In this document: positions 41,725 through 52,520 of the stretch, piece by piece
Numbering within the stretch: position 1 is the stretch's first letter
How the letters are laid out: each line of letters opens with the position of its first letter
Assembly (NCBI RefSeq): GCF_015234585.1
Contig: NZ_JADFCM010000008.1
Coordinates: 1,364,001-1,428,000 of the forward strand
Length of the DNA stretch: 64,000 bases
Source of the DNA: Pseudalkalibacillus hwajinpoensis
GTDB lineage: Bacteria > Bacillota > Bacilli > Bacillales > Guptibacillaceae
Direction: 5' to 3'
The notes under the pieces: model-generated
Told to the model about the DNA's origin: nothing
Database searches by the model: none
The model's input: only the letters and a program-made list of their open reading frames with translations
Position numbers and translations under genes: made by a program

Positions 41725-43107
41725 ATGACAATTTCAATGGATCAGATCGTTTCAGTATCAAAGCACAGAGGATTTATTTTCCCTGGTTCTGATATTTACG
41801 GTGGACTAGCAAATACGTGGGATTATGGACCACTTGGTGTAGAACTTAAGAAAAATATTAAAGATGCATGGTGGAAGAAGTTTGTTCAAGAATCACCTTA
41901 TAACAGTGGTCTAGATGCCGCCATTCTAATGAATCCAAAAACGTGGGAAGCTTCAGGACATTTAGGTAATTTCAATGATCCTTTAATTGATTGCAAAAGC
42001 TGTAAAACACGTCACCGTGCAGATAAATTAATTGAGGACGCTCTTTCTACTGATGAAGAGGACATGATTGCAGACGGCCTTTCATTTGAAGAAATGGAGC
42101 GTTTGATGAAAGAAAATCATATTACTTGCCCGGAGTGTGGCAGTGAAGATTTCACAGAAATTCGTCAATTTGATCTTATGTTTAAAACCCATCAAGGTGT
42201 AACAAAATCGAGCACGAGTGAAATTTACCTTCGCCCAGAAACGGCGCAGGGAATCTTCGTAAACTTTAAAAATGTTCAACGCTCTATGCGTAAGAAAGTG
42301 CCTTTTGGTATTGCACAAGTTGGAAAAAGCTTCCGGAATGAAATTACACCAGGTAACTTTACATTCCGTACTCGTGAATTTGAACAAATGGAGCTTGAAT
42401 TCTTCTGTAAGCCAGGTAACGAACTAGAGTGGCATGAGTATTGGAAAGAATACTGCAAAAATTGGCTTCTAAATCTTGGTGTAAAAGAAGATAGCATCCG
42501 ACTGCGTGAGCATGCAGAAGATGAACTGTCGCATTATAGTAATGCAACAACTGATATCGAGTACAAGTTCCCATTTGGCTGGGGCGAACTTTGGGGTGTT
42601 GCTTCTCGAACAGATTACGACTTAAAGCAGCATATGGAACATTCCAATGAAGATTTCACTTATCACGATCAACAAACAGGTGAGAAGTATGTACCTTATT
42701 GCATTGAGCCTTCACTTGGTGCTGACCGCGTCACTCTTGCTTTCTTGATTGAAGCATATGAAGAACAGGAGCTTGAAGATGGCACAACTAGAAGTGTGAT
42801 GCACTTCCATCCAGCGATCGCTCCGTTTAAAGCTGCTGTATTCCCTCTATCTAAGAAGCTTTCTGAAGAAGCGCGTGCTGTTCATGCGGAACTTTCGAAA
42901 TACTTTATGGTTGATTATGATGAGGCTGGCTCAATTGGTAAACGTTACCGTCGTCATGATGAAGTTGGTACACCGTACGCCATTACATTTGATTTTGATT
43001 CTGTTGAAGACCAACAAGTGACGATTCGTGACCGTGACACAATGGAACAAAAGAGAATGCCGATTTCTGAACTGAAAAGCTTTCTTGAAGAAAAAACACA
43101 ATTTTAA
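41725..43107 (+). CDS. glyQS: Glycine-tRNA ligase, dimeric type
   Basis: Class II aminoacyl-tRNA synthetase of 460 residues, the alpha2 (eukaryote/archaea-like) form rather than the alpha2-beta2 form of B. subtilis. It begins [25 protein letters not shown] (motif 1 region), carries [35 protein letters not shown] and motif 2 [20 protein letters not shown], and ends with the anticodon-binding domain (motif 3 ending [10 protein letters not shown]). ATG 41725 has AAGGAGAG at 41711; an in-frame start at 41671 would lie inside the T-box terminator. Transcription is T-box controlled. Confidence 0.95.
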   Translation: MTISMDQIVSVSKHRGFIFPGSDIYGGLANTWDYGPLGVELKKNIKDAWWKKFVQESPYNSGLDAAILMNPKTWEASGHLGNFNDPLIDCKSCKTRHRADKLIEDALSTDEEDMIADGLSFEEMERLMKENHITCPECGSEDFTEIRQFDLMFKTHQGVTKSSTSEIYLRPETAQGIFVNFKNVQRSMRKKVPFGIAQVGKSFRNEITPGNFTFRTREFEQMELEFFCKPGNELEWHEYWKEYCKNWLLNLGVKEDSIRLREHAEDELSHYSNATTDIEYKFPFGWGELWGVASRTDYDLKQHMEHSNEDFTYHDQQTGEKYVPYCIEPSLGADRVTLAFLIEAYEEQELEDGTTRSVMHFHPAIAPFKAAVFPLSKKLSEEARAVHAELSKYFMVDYDEAGSIGKRYRRHDEVGTPYAITFDFDSVEDQQVTIRDRDTMEQKRMPISELKSFLEEKTQF

Positions 43108-43113
43108 TGTAGG

Positions 43114-43142
43114 AAGCCGCTCAAAATTCGAGCGGCTTTTCT
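43114..43142 (+). terminator. Terminator after glyQS
   Basis: Stem AAGCCGCTC / GAGCGGCTT with a 7-base loop followed by T residues. Confidence 0.9.
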
Positions 43143-43232
43143 TTATAATAAAAAATGACAATGATTCTTATTGATCGTTTACCCGCGAGATTAAACTAAC
43201 TTGTTGTATAACTAATAAGGAGTGAATAGTAA

Positions 43233-43802
43233 GTGAGGATTCTATGGGATTTTGATGGCACATTATTTGATACATACCCTGCTTTTACAAAAGTGATGAA
43301 AGAATTAGTCTCTAAAGATGTAAAGGAAGAAGATATCTTAAAAGAGCTAAAAGTGTCTTTTCGTCATGCGACGGAAGTGTTTCAATTAACTGAAGAACAA
43401 ATTAAAACGTTTCGTGAAATGGATAATGCTTTGTCACCAGAAGATAAACCACCATTTCCTGGTTTGAAAACTATTCTTCAAAAAGCTGAATTAAATGTCA
43501 TCATGACTCATAAACCGCGTGAAGAGGTGATCACGATTTTAAAGTATTTTAATATGGAGCATTATTTCGCTGATCTTGTTGCGGGAGATGATGGATTTCC
43601 ACGTAAGCCTGATCCTGCATCCTATCACCATTTGAATAACAAGCATCAGCTTGATCTTGCCGTTGGTGACAGAGTACTTGATATTCTCCCTGCTAAAGAA
43701 GTGGGAATCAAAACTTGTTTATTTCAGAATGATTCTTCAGGCGCTGATCTATATGTTACTAATTATGAGGACTTGAAAAACCTGTTATGGCCATCTTCGT
43801 AA
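43233..43802 (+). CDS. HAD-superfamily hydrolase (phosphatase type)
   Basis: Protein of 189 residues with all HAD motifs: I, WDFDGTLFDT (nucleophile Asp near 6); II, VIMTHKP; III, Lys in GDDGFPRKPDP; IV, AVGDRVLDILPAKEVG. The helical cap between I and II places it in subfamily IA with phosphoglycolate-phosphatase-like enzymes. It probably dephosphorylates a small metabolite; the substrate is unknown. The GTG 43233 has AAGGAGTG upstream. It is a single gene between glyQS and the MFS exporter. Confidence 0.85.
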   Translation: MRILWDFDGTLFDTYPAFTKVMKELVSKDVKEEDILKELKVSFRHATEVFQLTEEQIKTFREMDNALSPEDKPPFPGLKTILQKAELNVIMTHKPREEVITILKYFNMEHYFADLVAGDDGFPRKPDPASYHHLNNKHQLDLAVGDRVLDILPAKEVGIKTCLFQNDSSGADLYVTNYEDLKNLLWPSS

Positions 43803-43827
43803 AAAGCTTTTTATGGCCATTTAAAAG

Positions 43828-43876
43828 TTGAAGTCCTTCATATTCATATGTGATAATACACATATGAATATGAAGG
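43828..43876 (+). promoter_or_regulatory. MFS exporter promoter with 18-bp palindromic operator
   Basis: CCTTCATATTCATATGTG (43835-43852) and CACATATGAATATGAAGG (43859-43876) are exact complements separated by ATAATA. The extended -10 TGT-GATAAT (43849-43857) falls at the centre, with -35 TTGAAG at 43828-43833 (18-base spacer). The right arm also includes part of the AAGGGG ribosome binding site. The position over the -10 suggests a dimeric repressor site. Confidence 0.7.
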
Positions 43877-43889
43877 GGATGGTTTTGCC

Positions 43890-45296
43890 GTGGATAAAAA
43901 ACTTCGGTTTATTTTAATTACATTTTTATTAGGGGTTTTTCTAGGCGCGCTTGATTCAGGAATCGTTTCTCCTGCCTTAACAACGCTTATAGAAGATCTT
44001 GGCATCGATTTGAAATGGACAGTTTGGGTCGTTACGATCTATACACTTGTTTATGCGGTAAGCATGCCGATTGTAGGAAAACTTGCTGACTTATTTGGAA
44101 GAAAGCGTATTTTTCTTGCAGGGATTACGTTATTTGCACTAGGTTCCCTTCTTGCGGGACTTAGTCAATCACTTCCTGTTCTATTAGCTGGAAGAGCGAT
44201 TCAAGCCCTCGGAGGAGGGGGAATCATTCCAATAGCGAATGCTGTGATTGGAAGTAGTTTTCCGAAAGAAAAGCGAGGTATGGCTCTGGGTTTAGTAGGT
44301 GCGATGTTTGGCGTAGCGACTATACTGGGACCGAACGTTGGAGGTTTCTTCGTTGCACAGCTTAGCTGGCGCTGGATTTTCTTTATCAACCTTCCAATTG
44401 CTGTTGTTATTATCATAATGGGGTTAAAGCTTCCGGATGACCGAACAGAGAGTAAGAAACCTACACTTGATTGGGGCGGGGCGCTTGTTCTATCATTTCT
44501 CATTGTGTCCCTTTTACTAGGTCTAACCAACCTTGAAACGAGTGAATTTCTTCAATCCATCCAATCATTGCTTGTATGGCCATTGTTACTTATCAGTCTT
44601 GTGCTTATTTACCCATTGATCAAGGTCGAAAAAGCGGCCGCGGATCCTATACTGAAATTAAGCTACTTTACTGATCGGAATATTGTTCTCGCATTATTTA
44701 TTTCAACGATTACCGGTATTGGGATCATTAGTATGATTTTCGTACCGTCATTCTCTGAAATTATCTTGTCATTATCAAGGGGCCAGGGTGGTTATGTGAT
44801 GACAATTTTAGCCGTTGCATCTGGATTCGCAGCACCTATAGGAGGTGTTCTTCTTGATAAGTGGGGCGCCAAACAAGTTGTGTTATTAGGCTTTTCATTA
44901 AGTCTTCTTGGCTCACTCGTTTTTACTTATCTAGCAGATGGATGGCTAACCCTTTCGCTTGGTATGGTGCTGTCTGGTGTTGGAATTGGATTTACAATGG
45001 GCACACCGCTTAATTACATTATCCTTGAGTTAACTCCTGATCGAGAAGCTGGCGCAGCGCTTTCTCTAGTAAGTACATTTAGATCTGTTGGAACATCACT
45101 TGGTCCTGTTATCCTTGCAGGATTCATTGCGACTTCAGGTTCAAGTACATTTAGCGGTAGCAAAATAACGGATGGAGTAAGGGATATGATTCTATCAGGA
45201 TATGAGCATATGTATCTAGCTGCTTCGGTTATATTTCTAACTGGACTTATTCTCGGCGTCTTTCTAAAAATGCCGGCAAAAGCCTCACAAAGTTAA
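43890..45296 (+). CDS. MFS exporter, DHA2 (14-helix) family
   Basis: Membrane protein of 468 residues with about 14 hydrophobic helices. The loop motif GKLADLFGRKRIFLAG between helices 2 and 3 and AGRAIQALGGGGIIPIANAVIGS (motif C-like) identify the drug:H+ antiporter-2 group (EmrB/QacA-like, also Bmr3/LmrB-like). It is predicted to export lipophilic or cationic compounds. The GTG 43890 start follows AAGGGGATGG. A large palindrome overlies its promoter, pointing to a dedicated repressor that is not adjacent; the gltC-like regulator downstream serves gltAB instead. Confidence 0.85.
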   Translation: MDKKLRFILITFLLGVFLGALDSGIVSPALTTLIEDLGIDLKWTVWVVTIYTLVYAVSMPIVGKLADLFGRKRIFLAGITLFALGSLLAGLSQSLPVLLAGRAIQALGGGGIIPIANAVIGSSFPKEKRGMALGLVGAMFGVATILGPNVGGFFVAQLSWRWIFFINLPIAVVIIIMGLKLPDDRTESKKPTLDWGGALVLSFLIVSLLLGLTNLETSEFLQSIQSLLVWPLLLISLVLIYPLIKVEKAAADPILKLSYFTDRNIVLALFISTITGIGIISMIFVPSFSEIILSLSRGQGGYVMTILAVASGFAAPIGGVLLDKWGAKQVVLLGFSLSLLGSLVFTYLADGWLTLSLGMVLSGVGIGFTMGTPLNYIILELTPDREAGAALSLVSTFRSVGTSLGPVILAGFIATSGSSTFSGSKITDGVRDMILSGYEHMYLAASVIFLTGLILGVFLKMPAKASQS

Positions 45297-45303
45297 TTGA
45301 TTT

Positions 45304-45343
45304 AAAAAAACCATGTCGAGCGTATTGCTCGACATGGTTTTTT
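45304..45343. terminator. Bidirectional terminator between MFS gene and gltC
   Basis: 17-bp stem AAAAAACCATGTCGAGC / GCTCGACATGGTTTTTT with a 5-base loop; it touches the stop codon of the convergent gltC. Confidence 0.93.
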
Positions 45344-46247
45344 ATTGTCCAAATCGGTTAAGAACTTCATAAAAATGGGTAAGAAATTCAAAAAACTTTC
45401 TTTCAGAAGGAGCTAGCTCTCTTCCTTGCGGGATAATGACGCCGACTGTTCTCGTGACGTTTGGCTCTGATAACTCAATTTTGACTGTCTCACCTGGGAG
45501 CTGCTCAGAAAGGGTTATCTCAGGTAGTAGACTTACGCCAAGTCCAGCTGCAACTAGTCCTTTGATCGTATCGATATCTTCACCTTCAAATGCAATACGT
45601 GGTTTGAATCCAACTTGCTGGCAGGCTGAAGTAACGAGATGATGCAGGGCATAACCAGAGCGAAACAGCACAAATGGTTCATTTTTTAATTGTCCGAGCC
45701 GTAGCATTGGATAGTCGGCCAGGGGATGAGATATAGGGAGGAGGGCTAATAGTTTTTCTGTAAAGAAAATATGCCCATCAACATCAGTTCGATCTTTCGG
45801 CACTGGGGACACGAAAGCAATATCTATCTCTCCTTTACTTACTGCATCGGTAAGATCTTGTACAGATCCCTGTCTTAATTGAAATCCAACGCTAGGGTGC
45901 TCCTTTCGAAATGCAGAAATAACGGTAGGTAATGTTTTAGCGGCAAGGCTGTTTGGAAATCCAATTCGAATCGTCCCTGTATCAGGATTTAAAAATTCAT
46001 ATACGGCTTGTCTCGCGCGTTCAATTTCTGAAATGGCCGTTTCAGCATGATCCATAAATATATGTCCTACTTGTGTTAGCTTTACATTCCGGCCTTCTCG
46101 AATAAATAACTGCACTCCAAGCTCAGATTCAAGGTTGGCAATTTGTCTACTTACAGCTGATTGTGCGACGTGAAGGGAATTAGCTGCGTCTGTCACATGC
46201 TCTCGTTTCGCCACTTCCATAAAATAATACAATTGCCTGAGTTCCAT
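45342..46247 (-). CDS. gltC: LysR-type regulator GltC
   Basis: LysR-family protein of 301 residues: N-terminal winged helix-turn-helix (MELRQLYYFMEVAKREHVTDAA through HVAQSAVSRQIANLE), linker helix, then a periplasmic-binding-like effector domain with the GTIRIGFPNSLAAKTLP start and VAAGLGVSLLPE. It diverges from gltAB with about 175 bases between, exactly the B. subtilis arrangement in which GltC activates gltAB in response to 2-oxoglutarate and is inhibited by glutamate. Sequence and position together make the assignment strong. Confidence 0.92.
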   Translation of the reverse strand: MELRQLYYFMEVAKREHVTDAANSLHVAQSAVSRQIANLESELGVQLFIREGRNVKLTQVGHIFMDHAETAISEIERARQAVYEFLNPDTGTIRIGFPNSLAAKTLPTVISAFRKEHPSVGFQLRQGSVQDLTDAVSKGEIDIAFVSPVPKDRTDVDGHIFFTEKLLALLPISHPLADYPMLRLGQLKNEPFVLFRSGYALHHLVTSACQQVGFKPRIAFEGEDIDTIKGLVAAGLGVSLLPEITLSEQLPGETVKIELSEPNVTRTVGVIIPQGRELAPSERKFFEFLTHFYEVLNRFGQ

Positions 46248-46280
46248 TTAAAACAATCTCTCCTTTGATTCATATCAATA

Positions 46281-46337
46281 TTAGATTAATTATATCTAAA
46301 TTATATATTGGAAGCATTGGTTAAAGCAATGTACAAT
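46281..46337. promoter_or_regulatory. gltC-gltA divergent control region
   Basis: An inverted repeat TTAGAT-N7-ATCTAA (46281-46299) lies upstream of a gltA promoter with -35 TTGGAA (46308-46313), 18-base spacer and -10 TACAAT (46332-46337). The repeat centre is near -54, where a LysR activator would bind. It is the likely GltC site, though its sequence differs from the B. subtilis boxes. Confidence 0.55.
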
Positions 46338-46423
46338 AAGTGTAGAATATTTAAACAATTTCGACGTTATGGCGTTAAAGCGAGAAACCATAATGAATTG
46401 GGATAAGAGCGAGGAGTGGGATT

Positions 46424-49400
46424 ATGGATAGAAGTAATTTTCCAGAGAAACAAGGATTATATGATCCAATTCATGAGCATGACGCTTGTGGCATCGGACT
46501 GATCGCCAATATGAATAATGTGCCTGCACACGACATTATTGAAAAAGGAGTCTATATGTTACGCCAGCTAGATCACCGAGGAGGGCAGGGAAGCGATCCT
46601 GACACGGGTGACGGTGCGGGTATTATGTTACAGATTCCACACGAGTTTTTCAAAAAGAATTCAGGGTTCAACCTACCAGATAAAGGTGAGTACGGAGTAG
46701 GAATGATGTTCCTTCCGGTAGATAATCAGCTGAGACAGCGTGCAAAACAAATTGTTGAGAAAGCAATCAAGGAAGCAGGTCAAGAGTTTATTGGCTGGAG
46801 AACGGTTCCTGTAGATGAAACGACAATTGGAGAAGCGGCATGTATTGCTCAGCCTGTCATTCGACAGGTCTTTATTAAGAAAAGCGATATTTCAGCTGAA
46901 GAATTTGAACGTAAATTATACGTTATTCGTAAAAAAGCAGAGAAGCAAGTTGCTCAAGATTCACAGTTATCAAAAACAAAGTATTATGCAGCGAGCTTCT
47001 CCAAAGATACGATTGTTTATAAAGGGATGTTAACACCAGAACAGCTGGATCAATTTTATCTTGATTTGAAAGATCCTAGTTTTAAATCAGCATTTTCAAT
47101 GGTGCACTCACGCTTTAGTACAAATACTTTCCCAAGCTGGGATCGTGCCCATCCAAACCGTTATCTTATTCATAATGGGGAGATCAATACTCTTCGTGGA
47201 AATGTGAACTGGATGAGAGCAAGAGAAGGAGCTCTTCAATCGGAAGTATTTGGAGATGACATGAAAGACATTGCTCCAATTGTCCGTCCAAATGGAAGTG
47301 ACTCCTCTTCATTAGATAACTGTCTTGAATTCTTGAATCTCTCAGGCCGTTCATTACCACATGCGGCAATGATGATGATTCCAGAGCCATGGGACCGTGA
47401 TGCTACGATGCTGGATCCAAAGAAAGCATTTTATGAGTATCATAGTACATTGATGGAGCCATGGGATGGTCCAACAGCTATTGCGTTTACTAACGGTCGT
47501 CAAATAGGAGCGATGCTTGATCGTAATGGTTTGCGTCCTGCACGATACGTTATCACAAACGACGACACGTTTATTCTTTCTTCTGAAGTTGGCGTTATTG
47601 AAATAGAAGAAGAGAAGATTACAGAAAAAGGCCGCTTAAGTCCTGGGAAAATGCTACTACTCGATCTAGAGGAAAAGCGCCTCGTTGACGATGAGGAGAT
47701 TAAAGCGCAAATTGCGACTGATAAACCTTACCGTAAATGGCTTGATGAAAACCTTATGAGTCTTTCACCAGAAAAAGTGAAGACAAGACAGATAGATGAG
47801 AAAGAACTCGTCCAAACACAGCGTGCTTTTGGATACACATATGAAGAACTTACAAAAAATATCGCGCCAATGGTTACTGAGAAAAAAGATCCAATCGGAT
47901 CAATGGGAAATGACGTGCCATTAGCTGTTCTTTCTGAGCGTCCACAGTTACTGTTTAACTACTTTAAACAGCTGTTTGCTCAAGTAACGAATCCACCAAT
48001 TGATTCGATCCGAGAAGAATCCGTTACTTCAACAATGACGCTGCTTGGCCCTGAAGGAAATTTACTTGAAACAAAACCAGGAAGCGCTAGAAGAATTCGT
48101 CTTGAAACACCTATTTTAACAGATAGTCGATTTGAAGCGATTAAGGCATTAGACGAAGAGGACTTTCATCCTGAAACACTTAGTTTATTGTTTAATGCAG
48201 CACGTGGTGAAACGGAAATGGAGCATGCACTTCTGGCGTTATTCCGTAAAGCTGATCGCGCAATTAAAAACGGGAAAAGCATACTTGTTCTTTCTGATTT
48301 TGGAGTGAATCATGAGAAAGCGGCGATTCCTTCTTTACTTGCTCTAAGTGGCCTTCATCATCACTTGATTAAACGCGAGACGCGGACGAAAGTAAGTTTG
48401 ATCGTAGAAACAGGTGAAGCTAGGGACGTTCATCAGTTTGCTATGTTAGTTGGTTATGGAGCAGACGCCATTTATCCATATGCTGCTTATGACTCGATTG
48501 ACCATATGATTAACGACGGGACGATTGAGGGCTTTTCTTTCGAAGATGCCGTTGATAATTATATTGATGCTGCGACAACTGGAATTGTAAAAGTGATGTC
48601 CAAAATGGGCATTTCAACAATACAAAGCTATCGAGGAGCGCAAATTTTCGAGGCGATTGGAGTTAGCAACGAAGTAATTGATCGTTATTTTGCTGGTACA
48701 GCTTCGCAAATTGATGGTATTCCAATCGATGTTATTGCAACAGAAACGTTAATGAGGCATCACTTTGCTTATCATGATTCTGAATATAGTGATCTTACAC
48801 TTGAAACAGGTAGTGAACTGCAGTGGAGAAATGGGGGAGAGCACCATTCATTCAATCCGAAAACCATTCATACACTCCAACACGCTGCTAGAAGTAATAA
48901 CTATGAATTATATAAGAAATTCTCTGGCATGGCGTTAGAAGAGAATCTCACTTATTTAAGACAGGCGATTGATTTTGGTTCAAAAGATGCGATCTCGATT
49001 GATGAGGTTGAAAGTGTTGAATCGATTACTCGTAGGTTTAAAACGGGTGCAATGAGCTATGGTGCCTTAAGTGGTGAAGCTCACGAAGCTCTTGCGATTG
49101 CAATGAACCGTATAGGGGGACGTAGCAATAGCGGTGAAGGTGGAGAGGACCCTTCTCGTTTCACTCCTGATGAAAATGGTGATCTTCGTCGAAGCTCTAT
49201 TAAACAGGTAGCATCAGGTCGATTTGGTGTATCAAGCTACTACTTAAGCAATGCAGATGAAATTCAAATTAAAATGGCTCAAGGTGCGAAGCCTGGTGAA
49301 GGTGGTCAGCTACCAGGGAAGAAAGTATACCCTTGGATTGCTGAAGTTCGTGGCTCGACTCCAGGTGTTGGACTAATTTCACCACCACCACACCATGATA

Positions 49401-51013
49401 TATATTCGATTGAGGATCTTGCCCAGCTAATTCATGATTTAAAGAATGCAAATCCATCTGCACGAATCAACGTAAAGCTAGTTTCAAAAGCAGGGGTTGG
49501 TACGATTGCTGCAGGTGTAGCTAAAGGGCTTGCAGATGTTATTCTCATTAGCGGATATGAGGGTGGAACAGGAGCATCTCCAAGAACGAGTATCAAACAC
49601 GCTGGTCTTCCATGGGAACTTGGTTTAGCGGAGACGCATCAAACACTCGTATTAAATGATTTACGTGATCGTGTTGTTCTAGAAGCTGATGGAAAAATGA
49701 TGACTGGTCGTGACGTCGTGATGGCAGCTATTCTAGGCGCTGAAGAATTTGGATTCTCGACAGCACCGTTAGTCGTTCTAGGTTGTATTCTTATGAGAGC
49801 GTGCCATCTTGATACATGCCCGGTTGGTGTAGCTACTCAAAATCCTGAACTACGTAAGAAATTTATGGGGAATCCGGATCACGTCGTGAACTACATGCAG
49901 TTTATTGCACAAGAAGTTCGTGAAATCATGGCTGAGCTAGGCTTTAGAACGATCGAGGAGATGATTGGACGTACGGATGTACTGAAAGTAAGTCGTCGCA
50001 CGAAAGATCACTGGAAAGCAAGATACCTTGATCTAAAACCGCTTCTCTATCAGCCGCATGTGTCAGAAGAGGTTGGCCGCTTCAAACAGCGTGATCAGGA
50101 TCACAAGTTAGAAGCAGCACTTGACAATACCTCAATTATTCCTGCAGCACTCGGTGCGCTCGAAGAAAAGAAGCCGTTTGAGGGATCTTATGTTATTCGT
50201 AATACAAACCGCGTTGCAGGTGCTCTTCTAGGACATGAAATTACGAAGCGCTATGGCGCAGAAGGACTTCCAGAAGATATGATTCGCTTACACTTCACAG
50301 GTTCAGCAGGTCAAAGTTTTGGAGCTTTCGTACCTAATGGCGTCACAATGGAACTAGAAGGCGATGCTAATGATTATGTAGGTAAAGGGTTATCAGGTGG
50401 GAAACTGATCATTCACCCGTCCGCTAAGGCTGAGTTTGCTCGTGATGAAAATACAATTGTAGGTAACGTTGCTTTCTACGGAGCAACTTCAGGTGAAGCT
50501 TATATTAGCGGTCTCGCAGGAGAGCGATTCTGTGTAAGAAATAGTGGTGCAAGTGCGGTTGTTGAAGGTATTGGAGACAACGGTTGTGAATACATGACAG
50601 GTGGACGTGTCGTTATTCTTGGTGAGACCGGAAAGAACTTTGCAGCAGGTATGTCAGGTGGAATTGCTTATGTTCTTTCAGATGATCAGGAGGCGTTTAA
50701 GCGCAATGTAAATGCTGAAATGGTTCACATTGAATCACTACGTAACTATGACGAGATTCTTGAAGTGAAGCATTTGATTCAGCAGCATGCTTACTTTACT
50801 GATAGTCCGAAAGCGATCCGTTTCATTCAAAACTGGAATGAGGTTGTCGGGAAAATCGTTAAAGTGATTCCGAAAGAATATAAGAGAATCACAGAATCAT
50901 TAGAAGAATTGAAAGAAAAAGGCTATGAAGATGACGACGCAGCATATGAAGTGTTCCAGCAGGCTAAGAACGGTCAAGTAAAGCCACGTCAAAGTGACCT
51001 GGAACCGGTATAA
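46424..51013 (+). CDS. gltA: Glutamate synthase, large (alpha) subunit
   Basis: Protein of 1529 residues. A 21-residue propeptide ends before Cys22 (HDACGIGLIAN), the N-terminal glutaminase nucleophile after processing. The class II amidotransferase domain is followed by a central domain and the FMN-binding TIM barrel (GEGGEDPSRF, RSNSGEGG, YEGGTGASPRTS). The 3Fe-4S cysteines are in GCILMRACHLDTCPVGVATQ, and the C-terminal beta-helix has the usual Gly-rich repeats. It converts glutamine and 2-oxoglutarate into two glutamates with GltB. B. subtilis nomenclature is used. gltB starts 14 bases downstream. Confidence 0.95.
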   Translation: MDRSNFPEKQGLYDPIHEHDACGIGLIANMNNVPAHDIIEKGVYMLRQLDHRGGQGSDPDTGDGAGIMLQIPHEFFKKNSGFNLPDKGEYGVGMMFLPVDNQLRQRAKQIVEKAIKEAGQEFIGWRTVPVDETTIGEAACIAQPVIRQVFIKKSDISAEEFERKLYVIRKKAEKQVAQDSQLSKTKYYAASFSKDTIVYKGMLTPEQLDQFYLDLKDPSFKSAFSMVHSRFSTNTFPSWDRAHPNRYLIHNGEINTLRGNVNWMRAREGALQSEVFGDDMKDIAPIVRPNGSDSSSLDNCLEFLNLSGRSLPHAAMMMIPEPWDRDATMLDPKKAFYEYHSTLMEPWDGPTAIAFTNGRQIGAMLDRNGLRPARYVITNDDTFILSSEVGVIEIEEEKITEKGRLSPGKMLLLDLEEKRLVDDEEIKAQIATDKPYRKWLDENLMSLSPEKVKTRQIDEKELVQTQRAFGYTYEELTKNIAPMVTEKKDPIGSMGNDVPLAVLSERPQLLFNYFKQLFAQVTNPPIDSIREESVTSTMTLLGPEGNLLETKPGSARRIRLETPILTDSRFEAIKALDEEDFHPETLSLLFNAARGETEMEHALLALFRKADRAIKNGKSILVLSDFGVNHEKAAIPSLLALSGLHHHLIKRETRTKVSLIVETGEARDVHQFAMLVGYGADAIYPYAAYDSIDHMINDGTIEGFSFEDAVDNYIDAATTGIVKVMSKMGISTIQSYRGAQIFEAIGVSNEVIDRYFAGTASQIDGIPIDVIATETLMRHHFAYHDSEYSDLTLETGSELQWRNGGEHHSFNPKTIHTLQHAARSNNYELYKKFSGMALEENLTYLRQAIDFGSKDAISIDEVESVESITRRFKTGAMSYGALSGEAHEALAIAMNRIGGRSNSGEGGEDPSRFTPDENGDLRRSSIKQVASGRFGVSSYYLSNADEIQIKMAQGAKPGEGGQLPGKKVYPWIAEVRGSTPGVGLISPPPHHDIYSIEDLAQLIHDLKNANPSARINVKLVSKAGVGTIAAGVAKGLADVILISGYEGGTGASPRTSIKHAGLPWELGLAETHQTLVLNDLRDRVVLEADGKMMTGRDVVMAAILGAEEFGFSTAPLVVLGCILMRACHLDTCPVGVATQNPELRKKFMGNPDHVVNYMQFIAQEVREIMAELGFRTIEEMIGRTDVLKVSRRTKDHWKARYLDLKPLLYQPHVSEEVGRFKQRDQDHKLEAALDNTSIIPAALGALEEKKPFEGSYVIRNTNRVAGALLGHEITKRYGAEGLPEDMIRLHFTGSAGQSFGAFVPNGVTMELEGDANDYVGKGLSGGKLIIHPSAKAEFARDENTIVGNVAFYGATSGEAYISGLAGERFCVRNSGASAVVEGIGDNGCEYMTGGRVVILGETGKNFAAGMSGGIAYVLSDDQEAFKRNVNAEMVHIESLRNYDEILEVKHLIQQHAYFTDSPKAIRFIQNWNEVVGKIVKVIPKEYKRITESLEELKEKGYEDDDAAYEVFQQAKNGQVKPRQSDLEPV

Positions 51014-51027
51014 GGGGAGGTATTCGA

Positions 51028-52512
51028 TTGGGTAAACCAACAGGTTTTTTAGACTATCCTAGAGAAAAAGCACGTGAAAGAGATCATTCAACACGTTTAA
51101 AAGATTGGGAAGAATACCAGCTTCCTCAATCAGAAGAAACTCTGAAAACGCAAGGGGCACGCTGCATGGATTGTGGCACGCCCTTCTGCCACTCAGGTAT
51201 AGAACTAAATGGAAGTGCATCGGGTTGTCCACTTTATAATTTGATTCCTGAATGGAATCACCTTGTATATCAAGGGAAATGGAAAGACGCGCTAGATCGA
51301 CTTCTTAAAACGAATAACTTTCCGGAATTCACCGGTAGAGTTTGCCCGGCACCGTGTGAGGGAGCCTGCGTAGCAGCTATTCCTGATGATGCTGTTGCAA
51401 TAAAAAGCATCGAGAAGGAAATTATTGATCGCGGGTTTGCAGAAGGTTGGATGACACCCCAGCCTCCCAAAAATCGTACAGGTAAGAAGATTGCCATTGT
51501 AGGATCAGGCCCTGCTGGTTTAGCAGCGGCTGATCAGCTAAATAAAGCTGGTCATACTGTCACAGTATTTGAGCGTGACGATCGTATTGGTGGTTTACTA
51601 ATGTACGGTATTCCGAATATGAAGCTTGATAAAGAATTAGTTGAGCGACGTGTGAAGCTTCTTGAAGATGAGGGAGTAACCTTTATTACGAATACCGAAA
51701 TTGGTAAAGATGTCACTCAAGATGAGCTTCGTGATCAGCATGATGCTGTAATTCTTTGTACAGGTGCTCAAAAGCACCGTGATCTTCCGATTGAAGGTCG
51801 TAAGCTAGGTGGCATTCATTATGCCATGGATTATTTAAGACAGAATACGAAGAGTTTGCTTGATTCTAAGCTTCAAGATAACAAGTATGTTTCTGCAGAA
51901 GGTAAAAATGTTATTGTCATCGGTGGTGGAGATACTGGAGCGGACTGTGTGGCAACTGCGCTCAGACACGGTTGCAAAAGTGTACACCAATTTGGTAAAC
52001 ACCCGCAGCTAACTGCCGACCGTATGATCGATAATCCTTGGCCAGAATTCCCTAAGGTTTTTACTCTTGACTATGCTTATGAAGAAGCGCAAGCAGAGCA
52101 CGGGGAAGACCCTCGTCAATATTCCATCATGACGAAAAAATTTGTTGGTGACGAAGATGGCAATGTGAAGGAACTTCATACGGTTACAATCGAAAAGCAT
52201 GTTGATAAGATGGGCAATGTGTTCATGAAGGAACTCCCTGGTACAGAGCAAGTTTGGCCAGTTGAACTTGTCTTCATTGCTATTGGATTTACTGGACCTG
52301 AAGAAGGGGTTCTCGAACATTTTGAAGTAGAACAGGACAATCGGAAACGAGCGAAGGCTGAATTCGAAGACTATCGCACAAACGTTGATGGTGTTTTTGC
52401 AGCAGGTGATGTTCGCAGAGGACAGAGTCTCATTGTATGGGCAATAAATGAAGGTCGCGGCGTTGCACGCGAGACCGATCGTTATCTTATGAATAAAACT
52501 GTCATGCCTTAA
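51028..52512 (+). CDS. gltB: Glutamate synthase, small (beta) subunit
   Basis: Protein of 494 residues. The N-terminal domain carries two 4Fe-4S Cys sets ([13 protein letters not shown] with [25 protein letters not shown]), followed by the FAD-binding [17 protein letters not shown] and the NADPH-binding [15 protein letters not shown], then [17 protein letters not shown]. It oxidises NADPH and passes electrons to GltA. TTG 51028 has GGGGAGG upstream. Its transcript runs into the long hairpin at 52521-52603 that also ends the opposing toxin-like gene. Confidence 0.95.
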   Translation: MGKPTGFLDYPREKARERDHSTRLKDWEEYQLPQSEETLKTQGARCMDCGTPFCHSGIELNGSASGCPLYNLIPEWNHLVYQGKWKDALDRLLKTNNFPEFTGRVCPAPCEGACVAAIPDDAVAIKSIEKEIIDRGFAEGWMTPQPPKNRTGKKIAIVGSGPAGLAAADQLNKAGHTVTVFERDDRIGGLLMYGIPNMKLDKELVERRVKLLEDEGVTFITNTEIGKDVTQDELRDQHDAVILCTGAQKHRDLPIEGRKLGGIHYAMDYLRQNTKSLLDSKLQDNKYVSAEGKNVIVIGGGDTGADCVATALRHGCKSVHQFGKHPQLTADRMIDNPWPEFPKVFTLDYAYEEAQAEHGEDPRQYSIMTKKFVGDEDGNVKELHTVTIEKHVDKMGNVFMKELPGTEQVWPVELVFIAIGFTGPEEGVLEHFEVEQDNRKRAKAEFEDYRTNVDGVFAAGDVRRGQSLIVWAINEGRGVARETDRYLMNKTVMP

Positions 52513-52520
52513 TTGAAATA

